Source of the DNA: Micromonospora ureilytica
GTDB lineage: Bacteria; Actinomycetota; Actinomycetes; Mycobacteriales; Micromonosporaceae
DNA length: 64,000 bases
NCBI RefSeq assembly: GCF_015751765.1
Contig: NZ_JADOTX010000001.1
Span: 4,154,001-4,218,000 of the forward strand
Reading direction: 5' to 3'
The notes below the pieces were generated by a model that worked only from the letters and a program-made list of their open reading frames with translations, was not told the origin of the DNA and searched no databases. Shown here in pieces: positions 37,811 to 46,529 of the stretch. Position 1 is the stretch's first letter. Every line of letters begins with the position of its first letter. Position numbers and translations under genes: made by a program.

Positions 37811-38814
37811 CCATTTTCCGCTACGCCGAGCTGGCCCGGGTCGTGCGCAACGGCTTCGTCGAGAGCCGGCACTACGGCAGCGTCGTGGTGCTCGCCCCGG
37901 ACGGGACTGTCGCCCTCGCCGCCGGCGTACCCGACGAGCCGGTGCTCCCCCGCTCCACCCTCAAGCCGGTGCAGGCACTGGCCTGCCGCATCGCGGCGGG
38001 CGACGAGCTGACCGGCCCGGCGCTGGCCCTCGCCGCCGGCAGCCACACGGGCGACGACCGGCACGTCGAGGTCGTTCGGGCGATGCTGGCCGGGGCTGGC
38101 CTGACCGAGGACGCGCTCGGCTGCCCGGTGGACTGGCCGGAGGACGAAGCGACCCGGGACCGGCTGATCCGCGCCGGCGGTCAGCGCGACCGCATCCGGA
38201 TGAACTGCTCCGGCAAGCATGCTGCGATGCTCGTCGCCTGCGTCGCCCGGTCCTGGAGCACCCACGACTACCTCGACCCGGACCACCCGCTCCAGCGGGA
38301 GACCGCCGCCGCCGTCGCCCGGCTGGCCGGCACGCCGATCGCGCACCACGCTGTCGACGGCTGCGGCGCTCCGCTGTTCGGTCTGCCGCTGACCGGCCTG
38401 GCCCGCACGTTCCAGGCGTTGGTCACCGCGCCCGCCGGCAGCGACGAGGCGCTGGTCGCGCAGGCCATGCGCCAACACCCGGAGTACGTCGGCGGCTGGC
38501 ACGGGCACCCCAACACCGACCTGATGCGGGCGCTGCCCGGCGTCCTCGCCAAGGGCGGAGCCGAGGGCGTGCTCGCGGTGGCCGCACCGGACGGTCACGC
38601 GGTGGCGGTGAAGGCGATCGACGGTTCGCCCCGCGCCACCACCGCCATCGCCCTCGCCGCCCTCGACGCCGTCGGCGTACCTGTCGGTGGGGCCGACGCG
38701 CTGCGCCAGGTGCCGGTGCTCGGCGGCGGCGTACCCGTCGGCGCCGTCACGGCCGTCATCGACTGGACCACAGCCTCGCCTCGCACGTCTCGCACGGAAA
38801 AGGAAGAATCATGA
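37807..38814 (+). CDS. L-asparaginase II family protein (PF06089 type)
   Basis: 335 aa, asparaginase of the Rhizobium/actinobacterial family unrelated to E. coli AnsA/B. Family blocks: ELARVVRNGFVESRHYGSVV, LPRSTLKPVQALA, the conserved RIRMNCSGKHAAMLVAC, and HAVDGCGAPLFGLPL. It would release ammonia and aspartate from asparagine taken up by the transporter encoded just upstream. GTG 37807 overlaps the permease stop by 4 bp. It is cytoplasmic, with no signal peptide. Confidence 0.9.
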   Translation: MTIFRYAELARVVRNGFVESRHYGSVVVLAPDGTVALAAGVPDEPVLPRSTLKPVQALACRIAAGDELTGPALALAAGSHTGDDRHVEVVRAMLAGAGLTEDALGCPVDWPEDEATRDRLIRAGGQRDRIRMNCSGKHAAMLVACVARSWSTHDYLDPDHPLQRETAAAVARLAGTPIAHHAVDGCGAPLFGLPLTGLARTFQALVTAPAGSDEALVAQAMRQHPEYVGGWHGHPNTDLMRALPGVLAKGGAEGVLAVAAPDGHAVAVKAIDGSPRATTAIALAALDAVGVPVGGADALRQVPVLGGGVPVGAVTAVIDWTTASPRTSRTEKEES

Positions 38815-39554
38815 ACACATTCGAGATCTGCATCGACAGCGTCGAAGGGGCGGTCGCCGCCGAGGAGGCCGGCGCCGACCGGGTGGAGTTGTGCTCCGCG
38901 CTCTTCGACGGCGGGCTGACCCCCAGCCTGGGCACCATCGAGACGACAGTGGGCGCGGTCAGCCGGATCCGGGTACACGTGATCGTCCGTCCCCGGGCCG
39001 GCGACTTCATCTACTCGCCGTTCGAGGTCGAGGCGATGGAGCGGGACGTCCGGGCCGCGGTGGCGGCCGGCGCGCACGGCATCGTGATCGGCGCGCTGAC
39101 CGCCGAGGGCGACGTCGACGTGCCGACCACCCGCCGGTTGATCGCCGCCGCAGGCGACGCCAGCATCACCTTCCACCGGGCGTTCGACATGACCCGCGAC
39201 CCGCACGCGGCGCTGGAGCAGCTGATCGAGCTGGGCGTGCAGCGGGTGCTCACCTCGGGTCAGGAGGTCAGTGTGCTGGAGGGCGCTCCGCTCATCGCCG
39301 ACCTGGTGCGCCGGGCCGCCGGCCGGATCATCATCATGCCGGGCGGTGGCATCACCCCGCGCAACATCGCCCGGATCGTCGAGGCGACCGGCGCCGACGA
39401 GTACCACTTCGCGGCCCTGGTCAGCTCGGACAGCCCGGCCGTGCACCGCAACCCGGCGCCGCTCATGGGCGGCAGCCTGAACCGACCCGAGTACGAGCGC
39501 TCGGGCACCTCGGGCGCCCTGGTCGGCCAGGTGCTCGCCGCCGCCCGCGCCTGA
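38811..39554 (+). CDS. cutC: CutC-family TIM-barrel protein
   Basis: 247 aa. The sequence follows the CutC family (EICIDSVEGAVAAEEAGADR, RVELCSALFDGGLTPS, HVIVRPRAGDFIYS, HRAFDMTRDPHAALEQLI, LTSGQE, MPGGGITPRNI). CutC was named for copper homeostasis, but that role is doubtful and its enzyme activity is unknown. ATG 38811 overlaps the asparaginase stop by 4 bp, so it is the last gene of the transporter-asparaginase operon. That context suggests an enzyme role in using the imported compound rather than copper handling. Confidence 0.9.
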   Translation: MNTFEICIDSVEGAVAAEEAGADRVELCSALFDGGLTPSLGTIETTVGAVSRIRVHVIVRPRAGDFIYSPFEVEAMERDVRAAVAAGAHGIVIGALTAEGDVDVPTTRRLIAAAGDASITFHRAFDMTRDPHAALEQLIELGVQRVLTSGQEVSVLEGAPLIADLVRRAAGRIIIMPGGGITPRNIARIVEATGADEYHFAALVSSDSPAVHRNPAPLMGGSLNRPEYERSGTSGALVGQVLAAARA

Positions 39555-39575
39555 CCCTTCGCGCTCCGGGCCCGC

Positions 39576-39649
39576 TGATCGTGCTCGAACATTGAAGTAG
39601 TGGCCTCCCCGCCGTGGGAGGCCACTACTTCATGGATCGAGCGCGATCA
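39576..39649. repeat. Nested palindromic repeat after cutC (copy 1)
   Basis: Inner arms 39593-39609 and 39616-39632 (17 bp, TGAAGTAGTGGCCTCCC type). Outer arms TGATCGTGCTCGA (39576-39588) and 39637-39649, with one mismatch. It lies between convergent genes and may terminate both. The inner hairpin and right flank recur at 42886-42949. The rest of the gap to 39750 shows nothing. Confidence 0.8.
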
Positions 39650-39749
39650 TGGGACCTCAGCCCTCACGGCCCCTGTAATCGCGGCAGATCTGGGGCACCG
39701 CCGTGCGGGGCCGCTGTTGGTGGTGCCTCAGGCATCGGTCGCGTTGAGC

Positions 39750-40286
39750 TCAGTAGGCGACCAGTGCGATGAGCAGCGAGGACACCGCGGCAATCAGGAG
39801 CACGACGCCAGTGCCGAGCCCGACCACCGCGCTCACCGCCACGGCGCGGGCCCGGGCCACCGGCACCGCCGCGAGGGCCACCACGGTGACGAGCGCGGCG
39901 ACCAGATGGATCAACGGATAGTCGATCAGCGCCGCAACCGGGAAGAGGTGCACGCCCACGACAAGGGCGACCCAGGGGGCGGCCAGCTCATTACGCCGCA
40001 GCAGAGCGAGCAGCCCCGCACCAACCGCGGCGGCGGCGAACTCGATGCCGACGACGATGCCGAAGGTAGGGCTGGTGTCGGCGTCGAATGCCGTACCGTC
40101 CGACCAGTGACGCCAGGCGAGCAGGGCCCCGGCGGCCGCCGTGAGCAGGGAAAGAACCGAACCGGCGATGAGCACCGGCCGCCACCGCTTCGGGGGCGCC
40201 TCCTGCGCCCAACCGAACCAGCTGGTGGCGAAGAAGCCGAAGACGAACGCCGTCGCCGCCGCGTCCCGGACATGTTCGGTGATCAT
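39750..40286 (-). CDS. Membrane protein of unknown function
   Basis: 178 aa with about five membrane helices (for example AFVFGFFATSWFGWAQ, VLIAGSVLSLLTAAAGALLA, VVGIEFAAAAVGAGLLALL). Members of this type are small hydrophobic proteins with no assigned role. ATG 40286 has GGGGAG about 7 nt upstream; the frame is open further but without signal. It stands alone between the repeat and the SulP gene. Confidence 0.7.
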   Translation of the reverse strand: MITEHVRDAAATAFVFGFFATSWFGWAQEAPPKRWRPVLIAGSVLSLLTAAAGALLAWRHWSDGTAFDADTSPTFGIVVGIEFAAAAVGAGLLALLRRNELAAPWVALVVGVHLFPVAALIDYPLIHLVAALVTVVALAAVPVARARAVAVSAVVGLGTGVVLLIAAVSSLLIALVAY

Positions 40287-40506
40287 TGCGCTCCCCGCGA
40301 TACCACTGGTTCTACGTCGGACTTCGCCGTTGTCGGCGGCGCTGTCACCACCGGCCACGACGCGGTAATACTGCCCTGGTAGGCGTGCTCGATGACAGCG
40401 TGGGGGTTGCGGTCGCTCGAATCCCCGCATGCCTGTCATTGGACCGGTCGTACCGTCTCGGGGAAGCCCCTGTTATTTGGAAGCCGACAGCGGGCAGCCC
40501 TACCGC

Positions 40507-42198
40507 TCAGTCGGCGGGTATGACCGCCGGGTGGCCCGCCGCGGAGAGTGCGACGGTGCGGGCGTACTGGATGGCGGCGGGCGTGTCCGGGAAGAGCAAC
40601 TCCTCGCGGCGCAGGTCGTCAGCAACCCCCAGTGTGGCCAGCACCTGGTCGTGTGCGGGGGTGATGCCGGAGAGCAGGACGGTGATCCGGCGTCCGCGTA
40701 GCCGCCGGATCGCATCACCGAGGACATGCGCACCGGTGGCGTCCATTGTGGTCACCCGGGACATCCGCAGGATGACGACACGGACGTCGGTGACCTCGGA
40801 GAGTTCGAGGAGGAAGGTGTGGGCCGCAGCGAAGAAGAGCGGCCCGTCCAGCCGGTACGCGACGATGTGTTCGGTGAGCAGCGCGTACTCCTCGGCGCTG
40901 TGTTCCCCTGGGTCGAGGGGCACCTGTTCCAGCCGGGCGCTGCGGGCCACCGCGCGCAGGGCGAGCACCACGGCGACGGCGACGCCGACCGCGACGGCGG
41001 TAACGAGGTCCCAGATCACCGTGACGGCGAAGGTGAGTACCAGCACGATCGCGTCGCCCCGGGTGGCGCGGGCCAGCGCCCACAGCGAGCCAGCCTCCAC
41101 CATGCGGACGGTGGTGGCCAGCAGTACGCCAGCAAGGGCGGCGAGCGGGATTCGGCCGACCAACGGCGCGGCGGCCAGCACGATGGCGGCAAGGGCGACG
41201 GCGTGGGTGAGGGCCGCCAGCTTCGAGGCCGCGCCGGCGCGGACGTTCACCGCGGTGCGGGCGATGGCGGCAGTCGCCGGGATGCCGCCGAAGAGCGGCG
41301 CGGCCAGGTTGGCCAGCCCCTGACCGAAGAGTTCCCGGTCCGGGTCGTGCCGCTCACCGACGGTCATGCCATCGGCGACGGTGGCGGAGAGCAGGCTCTC
41401 CAGGGCGGCGAGTGCGGCGACGGCGAGAGCACTGGGCAGCAGCACGCCCAGCGCGCCGAGGTCGAGGAAGCTGAGCGAGGGGACTGGCAGGCCCTGCGGC
41501 AGCGCGCCGATTCGGACCAGATTGACCGGGATGACCTCGGCGAGGACGGTGGCGGCCCCCACGCCGAGCAGCGAGAACGGCAGGCCGGGTCGCCACCGGG
41601 CACCCAGCAGCATCAGCGCCGCGACGGCGACGGCCACCGCGAGCGCGGCCGGCTGCGGGTGTACGACGAAACGGGTGACCGCGTCGAAGGCGACGGCCCA
41701 GACCTTTTCCCCGTGTGCGTCGCTGACGCCGAGGGCGGCGGGCACCTGTTGCAGCGCGATGACCACGGCGATGCCAGCGGTGAAGCCCTCCAGCACCGGG
41801 GTGGGCAGGTAGCGGACGTACCGGCCCAGGCGGGCCACGGCGAGCGCGATCAGCACCAGGCCGGCCATCGCTCCGACCATGAGCACGCCGGTGGCTCCGA
41901 ACTGCTGCACCACCGGCACCAGCACCACGGTCATCGCCCCGGTCGGCCCGGAGACCTGGAGGTTGGAGCCGCCGAAGACAGCGGCCACCGCACCGGCGAT
42001 CACAGCGGTGATCAACCCGGCCTGGGCGCCCAGCCCGGAGGTGACGCCGAACGCCAGGGCCAGCGGCAACGCCACCACCGCCACGGTAAGCCCGGCCAGT
42101 AGGTCCCGGCGCGGCGAGCGGTGCACCGCCGCCCAGTCGGCCCGGCCGGGCACCAGCCCGAGGAGCCGCTCTCGGACCACCGGGATGGCGCCGCTCAC
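40507..42198 (-). CDS. SulP-family anion transporter with C-terminal STAS domain
   Basis: 563 aa. A SulP transport domain of 10-14 helices starts RRDLLAGLTVAVVALPLALAFG and contains ISGPTGA-like LQVSGPTGAMTVVL and the GGIPATAAIARTAVNVRAGA block. The STAS domain at the end has RVTTMDATGAHVLGD. Substrates of SulP proteins include sulfate, bicarbonate and carboxylates; which applies here is open. GTG 42198 overlaps the ArsR stop by 4 bp, so the two are one operon. The motif and length are normal, with no sign of decay. Confidence 0.92.
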   Translation of the reverse strand: MSGAIPVVRERLLGLVPGRADWAAVHRSPRRDLLAGLTVAVVALPLALAFGVTSGLGAQAGLITAVIAGAVAAVFGGSNLQVSGPTGAMTVVLVPVVQQFGATGVLMVGAMAGLVLIALAVARLGRYVRYLPTPVLEGFTAGIAVVIALQQVPAALGVSDAHGEKVWAVAFDAVTRFVVHPQPAALAVAVAVAALMLLGARWRPGLPFSLLGVGAATVLAEVIPVNLVRIGALPQGLPVPSLSFLDLGALGVLLPSALAVAALAALESLLSATVADGMTVGERHDPDRELFGQGLANLAAPLFGGIPATAAIARTAVNVRAGAASKLAALTHAVALAAIVLAAAPLVGRIPLAALAGVLLATTVRMVEAGSLWALARATRGDAIVLVLTFAVTVIWDLVTAVAVGVAVAVVLALRAVARSARLEQVPLDPGEHSAEEYALLTEHIVAYRLDGPLFFAAAHTFLLELSEVTDVRVVILRMSRVTTMDATGAHVLGDAIRRLRGRRITVLLSGITPAHDQVLATLGVADDLRREELLFPDTPAAIQYARTVALSAAGHPAVIPAD

Positions 42199-42533
42199 CT
42201 GTCCGCGCCGGTGGCGCGCAACTCCCCGAGGAGGCCGTCCCGGTCGGTGAGGACCGCGCCGAGGATCCGGCGCCCGGCGGCCAGCAGGTCGGCCACGTCC
42301 GGGGTGCTGAGCGCGTACATGACGAGGGGACCGTCGCGGTGTGAGGTGACCATTCCGGCGCGGCGCAGCACGGCGAGTTGCTGGGAGAGGTTGGAGGCCT
42401 CGACCTCGATGACGGCGAGCAGATCCCGGACCGGCTTCGGGCCGTCCTGGAGCAGTTCGAGGACCCGGATGCGCACCGGGTGGCCGAGGGTGCGGAAGAG
42501 TTCCGCCTTCGCCTGGTACAGGGGGACCGACAT
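42195..42533 (-). CDS. ArsR/SmtB-type regulator without cysteines
   Basis: 112 aa winged-helix regulator: FRTLGHPVRIRVLELLQDGP, then the recognition helix SNLSQQLAVLRRAGMV. There is no Cys in the protein, so the classic arsenic/cadmium thiol site is absent; sensing by another ligand is likely. ATG 42533 is chosen because GAGAGG lies 8 nt upstream. It is the first gene of a two-gene operon with SulP, and a symmetrical site lies just upstream, suggesting autoregulation. ArsR-SulP pairs are common in actinobacteria. Confidence 0.9.
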   Translation of the reverse strand: MSVPLYQAKAELFRTLGHPVRIRVLELLQDGPKPVRDLLAVIEVEASNLSQQLAVLRRAGMVTSHRDGPLVMYALSTPDVADLLAAGRRILGAVLTDRDGLLGELRATGADR

Positions 42534-42555
42534 GAACACCTCTCCCGATCGATAC

Positions 42556-42583
42556 GAAGACTTTAACACTTGAACAAGTCTTC
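42556..42583. promoter_or_regulatory. Candidate ArsR operator
   Basis: GAAGACTT (42556-42563) and AAGTCTTC (42576-42583) are complementary 8-mers. Nested between them is ACTTG-AA-CAAGT (42568-42579), in the form of ArsR-type 12-2-12 operators. It lies 23 bp before the chosen arsR start, over the likely promoter. Confidence 0.65.
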
Positions 42584-42732
42584 AATTCGATGCCACGACG
42601 CCGTCCCAGGAAAAACCCGCCGGTTCGACCATGGAGGTCAACGCCATTGCGTTAGCGCGGCGGCCGGTTAGGCAAGACCTCGATCAGCAGCCGACCCCTC
42701 GCCGTGGTGAGGGGGCACAGGCCAGCCCACCC

Positions 42733-42803
42733 CCTTTGCTCTGCACCCCAATAGGCACCAGTCGCAGACCGTAGCCGTCGCGCCCGCGGGTGCAGAGCAA
42801 AGG
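42733..42803. repeat. Perfect 16-bp inverted repeat in a 360-bp gap
   Basis: CCTTTGCTCTGCACCC (42733-42748) is exactly complementary to 42788-42803, with a 39-bp spacer. It lies between the ArsR operator and the mannosidase gene end. The gap 42584-42947 holds no gene; besides this and the repeat at 42886 I see nothing in it. Confidence 0.8.
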
Positions 42804-42885
42804 ACAATCAACCGCCTCTCACTCCCCGGCCACCTCAGGCACACGCCAACAGAAACACCCAGCGGTCACGCAACGGACATCAGGA

Positions 42886-42949
42886 AGCAGTGGCCTCCGT
42901 AGCCGTGGGAGGCCACTGCTCCATCGACCGGGCACGATCTTGGGACGTC
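42886..42949. repeat. Palindromic repeat after the mannosidase gene (copy 2)
   Basis: Arms AGCAGTGGCCTCC (42886-42898) and 42908-42920, followed by a flank (CATCGACCGGGCACGATC, then TGGGACGTCAG) matching the right side of the repeat at 39576-39649. The left outer arm of copy 1 is missing here. It follows the mannosidase stop codon and may terminate it. Confidence 0.75.
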
Positions 42950-45392
42950 AGGCGAGGTCGTTGACGCAGCGCAGCACCGGGCGGGCGACGAGGGCCGCCG
43001 GGTCCAGCAACCCGTCCGCGTGCACGGTGAAGGTCGCCGACTCGCCGTGCAGCAGAGTGACCAGGGCTTTGTTCACAGTGGCCGACGCATCCAGCCGGTC
43101 CGGGAAGAGCGTCAGGTCGCGCAGCACCGTTCGGGCCGTGACCCGGACCCGCTGCCCGCCGTCGAACGGCTCGACCGTCGCGTCCCAGGCCGCCGAAGGC
43201 CAGTCCACGTCCCGGTCCTCGGCGAAGAACCACAGTGCGCGCTCGGCGGTGCCACCGGCCTCCGCGACCAGCAGCTCCCGCCTGGCGTCCTCCGGCCGCG
43301 CCAGGTCCGCCGGCAGCGCCAGCACCACCGAGGAGTAGGCCGGGACGTCGAGTTCGACGGAGATCTTCGCCCGAGGTTCGCCGCTGAGGGTCACCCGGGT
43401 CACCGCGGCCGGCGCGGCCCACACCTCAGCGGTCTCGTTGACCGCGACCAGGGCCAGGCCGCCGTCGCGGGGCTGCACGGTGAGGAGCCGGTCGGCGTAC
43501 GCGTGGCGCAGCGCGTACCACAGGGGTTTGCGGCGGCCGTCGCCGTCGACGGCCGACCAGGAGGTCACCGGCCAGCAGTCGTTGAGCTGCCACACGATGG
43601 TGCCCGCGCAGACGTTCCGGTGGGAGCGGAAGTGCTCCACCCCGAGCTGGATCGCGCGGGCCTGGTTGAGCTGCGTCAGGTAGTGCCAGTCGTCGAAGTC
43701 CACCGGGGCGGGCAGGTGCGCGTCGAGGCCGCGCTGGAGCTTGGCGTCACCGCCGGCCGCCTTCTGGTGGTGCGCCATGCCTGGCGAGTCGTGCGCGAGG
43801 GGTTCGTCGCTCAACGCGCGGCGCAGCGTGGCGTACGCCGGTGGGGCCTGGTAGCCGAACTCGGCGACGAAGCGCGGGACGTACTCCCGGTATTTGGTGT
43901 AGTCGTCGGTGTTCCACACGTCCCAGATGTGGGTGGTGCCGTGCGCCGGGTCGTTGGGGTGGATCGCCTCGCTGCCCGACCAGGGGCTGCCCGGCCAGTA
44001 CGGGCGGGTCGGGTCCAGCTCGCCGACGATCCGGGGCAGCACGTCGAGGTAGTAGCCGCGCCCCCAGGTGCGCCCGGCGAGGGCCTGCTGCCAGTCCCAG
44101 TCGTGCCAGCCCCAGATGTTCTCGTTGTTGCCGGTCCAGAGCACCAGCGACGGGTACGGGGCGAGCCGGGTCACCTGCTCGGCGGCTTCGGCGGCCACCT
44201 CGGTGCCGAACGGCTCCTCCTCCGGGTACGCGGCGCAGGCGAAGAGGAAGTCCTGCTGGACGAGGAGTCCGCGCTCGTCGGCGAGGTCGTAGAAGTCCGC
44301 GGACTCGTACCGACCGCCGCCCCAGACCCGCAGCAGGTTGACGTTGGCGGCGATCGCCTGGTCGAACCGCTCGGCCAGCCGGGCCCGGGTGATCCGGGTG
44401 GGGAACGCGTCGTCCGGGATCCAGTTGACCCCGCGGACGAAGACCGGGATGTCGTTGACCGACAACGAGAACGGGGTGCCGTGCTCGTCGGGTGTGGTGT
44501 CCAGTCGGACCGAGCGGAAGCCGATCCGATGCGACCAGCTGTCCAGGGCGTCGCCGTCCGGGGCGTGCAGAGTCACCTCGATCGGGTGGCGCGTCTGGTC
44601 GCCGTACCCCCGGGGCCACCACAGTGCGGGCTCGCGGACGGTGAGGGTCAGCACGGCCGTGCGCTGGCCGGCCGGGACGACCACCTCGGCGCGGACGCCG
44701 GCCACGGCGGCGCGGACGGTCAGCGGGACGTCCGCGACCCGCTCGACCTCGACGTGCACCTCGACCCGGCCGTCGCGACCGTCCATGGTGACGAGTGGAC
44801 GGACGGTGGCCAGCCGGGCGGTCGACCAGGCGTGCAGGCCGATCTCCTGCCAGATGCCGGCGGTGACCAGTGTCGGCCCCCAGTCCCAGCCGAAGTTGCA
44901 GGCCATCTTGCGGATGAAGTGGAACGGCTCCGGGTAGGCGTTGGGCCGGTCGCCGAGCCGCTCCTGCTGGGCCTCGGCGTAGCGGTACGCGGAGTCGAAC
45001 GTGACGACCAGGTCGTTGTTTCCGTCGCGCAGCAGCGGTCGGACGTCGAACCGGTAGCCGCGGTGCATGTTCGCGGTGCGACCGACCTCGACGCCGTTGA
45101 CTGTGAGCGTGGCGACGGTGTCCAGGCCGGCGCAGACCAGGTCGACGCGCTCGTCGTCGCCCGCGCGATGGACGAATGTGGTCTGGTAGACCCAGTCGGT
45201 GCGCCCGATCCAGGCCAGCGCCCGCTCGTTGTCGTCGAGGTAGGGATCGGGGATCAGCCCGGCGTCGAGCAGATCGGTGTGCACGCAGCCGGGCACTGTC
45301 GCCGGCACGGACCGGCCGGCGACCTCCTCGGGCACCTGCGCTCCGGGGGCCGCTCGCACTGTCCAACCGTCGTAGAGTGCCTGTCGGCGCAA
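42948..45392 (-). CDS. Beta-mannosidase, glycoside hydrolase family 2
   Basis: 814 aa. GH2 layout: N-terminal sugar-binding jelly roll (SVPATVPGCVHTDLLDAGLI), immunoglobulin-like domain, TIM barrel. The acid/base Glu is in WTGNNENIWGW and the nucleophile Glu in RFVAEFGYQ. No signal peptide, so it would act on imported manno-oligosaccharides. The first codon is TTG 45392, with AAGGTG about 13 nt upstream; no better start exists before WTVRAAPG. It is divergent from a LacI regulator. Confidence 0.92.
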   Translation of the reverse strand: MRRQALYDGWTVRAAPGAQVPEEVAGRSVPATVPGCVHTDLLDAGLIPDPYLDDNERALAWIGRTDWVYQTTFVHRAGDDERVDLVCAGLDTVATLTVNGVEVGRTANMHRGYRFDVRPLLRDGNNDLVVTFDSAYRYAEAQQERLGDRPNAYPEPFHFIRKMACNFGWDWGPTLVTAGIWQEIGLHAWSTARLATVRPLVTMDGRDGRVEVHVEVERVADVPLTVRAAVAGVRAEVVVPAGQRTAVLTLTVREPALWWPRGYGDQTRHPIEVTLHAPDGDALDSWSHRIGFRSVRLDTTPDEHGTPFSLSVNDIPVFVRGVNWIPDDAFPTRITRARLAERFDQAIAANVNLLRVWGGGRYESADFYDLADERGLLVQQDFLFACAAYPEEEPFGTEVAAEAAEQVTRLAPYPSLVLWTGNNENIWGWHDWDWQQALAGRTWGRGYYLDVLPRIVGELDPTRPYWPGSPWSGSEAIHPNDPAHGTTHIWDVWNTDDYTKYREYVPRFVAEFGYQAPPAYATLRRALSDEPLAHDSPGMAHHQKAAGGDAKLQRGLDAHLPAPVDFDDWHYLTQLNQARAIQLGVEHFRSHRNVCAGTIVWQLNDCWPVTSWSAVDGDGRRKPLWYALRHAYADRLLTVQPRDGGLALVAVNETAEVWAAPAAVTRVTLSGEPRAKISVELDVPAYSSVVLALPADLARPEDARRELLVAEAGGTAERALWFFAEDRDVDWPSAAWDATVEPFDGGQRVRVTARTVLRDLTLFPDRLDASATVNKALVTLLHGESATFTVHADGLLDPAALVARPVLRCVNDLA

Positions 45393-45447
45393 GACCTCAC
45401 CGCACCTTCCGCATCGAAAGACGCTTACTGAACCGGATAAGCTGAGA

Positions 45448-45459
45448 AACCGTACGGTT
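45448..45459. promoter_or_regulatory. Palindromic LacI-type operator between mannosidase and regulator
   Basis: AACCGTACGGTT, a perfect 12-bp palindrome in a 111-bp divergent region, at 45 bp before the regulator start and 56 bp before the mannosidase start. LacI-family sites have this size and central symmetry. Partial half-site AACCGG lies 16 bp to its left. Confidence 0.7.
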
Positions 45460-45503
45460 CGAATTCTGGGCTGTCAACGGCCAGGGAGCAAAGGAGTACG
45501 CCG

Positions 45504-46523
45504 GTGAAGCGGCCGACAATCGCCGACGTCGCCCAACGCGCCGGGGTGTCCAAGGGCGCCGTGTCCTACGCGTTGAACGGGCAGCCCGGCGTCTCCGAGG
45601 CCACCCGGCAGCGCATCCTGGCCATCGCCACGGAGATCGGGTTCAGCCGGAGCAGCGCCGCCCGCGCCCTCTCGGCCGCCACCGCCGGGGCGATCGGCCT
45701 GGCCCTGTGCCGACCGGCCCGGACACTCGGCGTCGAGCCGTTCTTCATGGCGCTGATCAGCGGCGTCGAGTCCGAGCTGTCCGCCCGCTCCTACGCGCTG
45801 ACTCTCCAGGTGGTGGCCGACCACGACGCCGAGATCGCCGTCTACCGGCGCTGGTGGGGCGAACGACGGGTGGACGGGGTGCTCGTCTGCGACCTGCGCA
45901 CCGACGACAGTCGCATCCCCGCACTCGAGCAACTGCAACTGCCGGCGGTGGTGATCGGCGGCCCCGGTGGCACCGGTGAGCTGGCGAGTCTCTGGTCCGA
46001 CGACGCCGCCGCGCTGACCGAGACGGTGGAGTACCTGGTCGCGCTCGGGCACCGACGGATCGCCCGGGTCGCCGGTCTGCCCGACCTGCGGCACACCGAG
46101 ATCCGCACCGACGCCTTCGCCGCCGTCCGCCAGCGGCTCGGTCTGGTCGACGCGGTCACCGTCTGGTCCGACTACACAGGCGAGGAGGGCGGTCGGGCCA
46201 CCCGCCGGTTGCTCAGCTCGGCCGACCGACCCACAGCGGTCATCTACGACAACGACGTGATGGCCATCGCCGGGCTCTCCGTCGCCCAGGAGATGGGCCT
46301 GACCGTGCCCGGCGATCTGTCCATCGTGGCCTGGGACGACTCGCCGCTGTGCCGCCTGGTGCACCCGCCGCTGACCGCGCTGGGCCGGGACATCCCGGCG
46401 TACGGCGCGCACGCCGCCCGGCAACTGCTCGCCGTCGTCACCGGGCAGCCGGCCGGCCGGGTGCAGGACGAGACGGCCCACCTCACACCGCGCGGCAGCA
46501 CGGCACCGCCCCGCAACAGATGA
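45504..46523 (+). CDS. LacI-family transcriptional regulator
   Basis: 339 aa. The N-terminal LacI helix-turn-helix reads TIADVAQRAGVSKGAVSYAL with the hinge helix RSSAARALSAATAGAIGLAL; the sugar-binding domain ends in LSIVAWDDSPLCRLVHPPLT. It is probably the repressor of the divergent beta-mannosidase and itself, with a beta-mannoside as inducer (inferred from neighbours). GTG 45504 follows AAAGGAG. Confidence 0.93.
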   Translation: MKRPTIADVAQRAGVSKGAVSYALNGQPGVSEATRQRILAIATEIGFSRSSAARALSAATAGAIGLALCRPARTLGVEPFFMALISGVESELSARSYALTLQVVADHDAEIAVYRRWWGERRVDGVLVCDLRTDDSRIPALEQLQLPAVVIGGPGGTGELASLWSDDAAALTETVEYLVALGHRRIARVAGLPDLRHTEIRTDAFAAVRQRLGLVDAVTVWSDYTGEEGGRATRRLLSSADRPTAVIYDNDVMAIAGLSVAQEMGLTVPGDLSIVAWDDSPLCRLVHPPLTALGRDIPAYGAHAARQLLAVVTGQPAGRVQDETAHLTPRGSTAPPRNR

Positions 46524-46529
46524 ACCGGT

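Noticed and set aside
38811..39554. A copper-resistance locus around cutC
   Set aside because: No copper exporter, chaperone or copper regulator is nearby; the operon is an amino acid uptake system.
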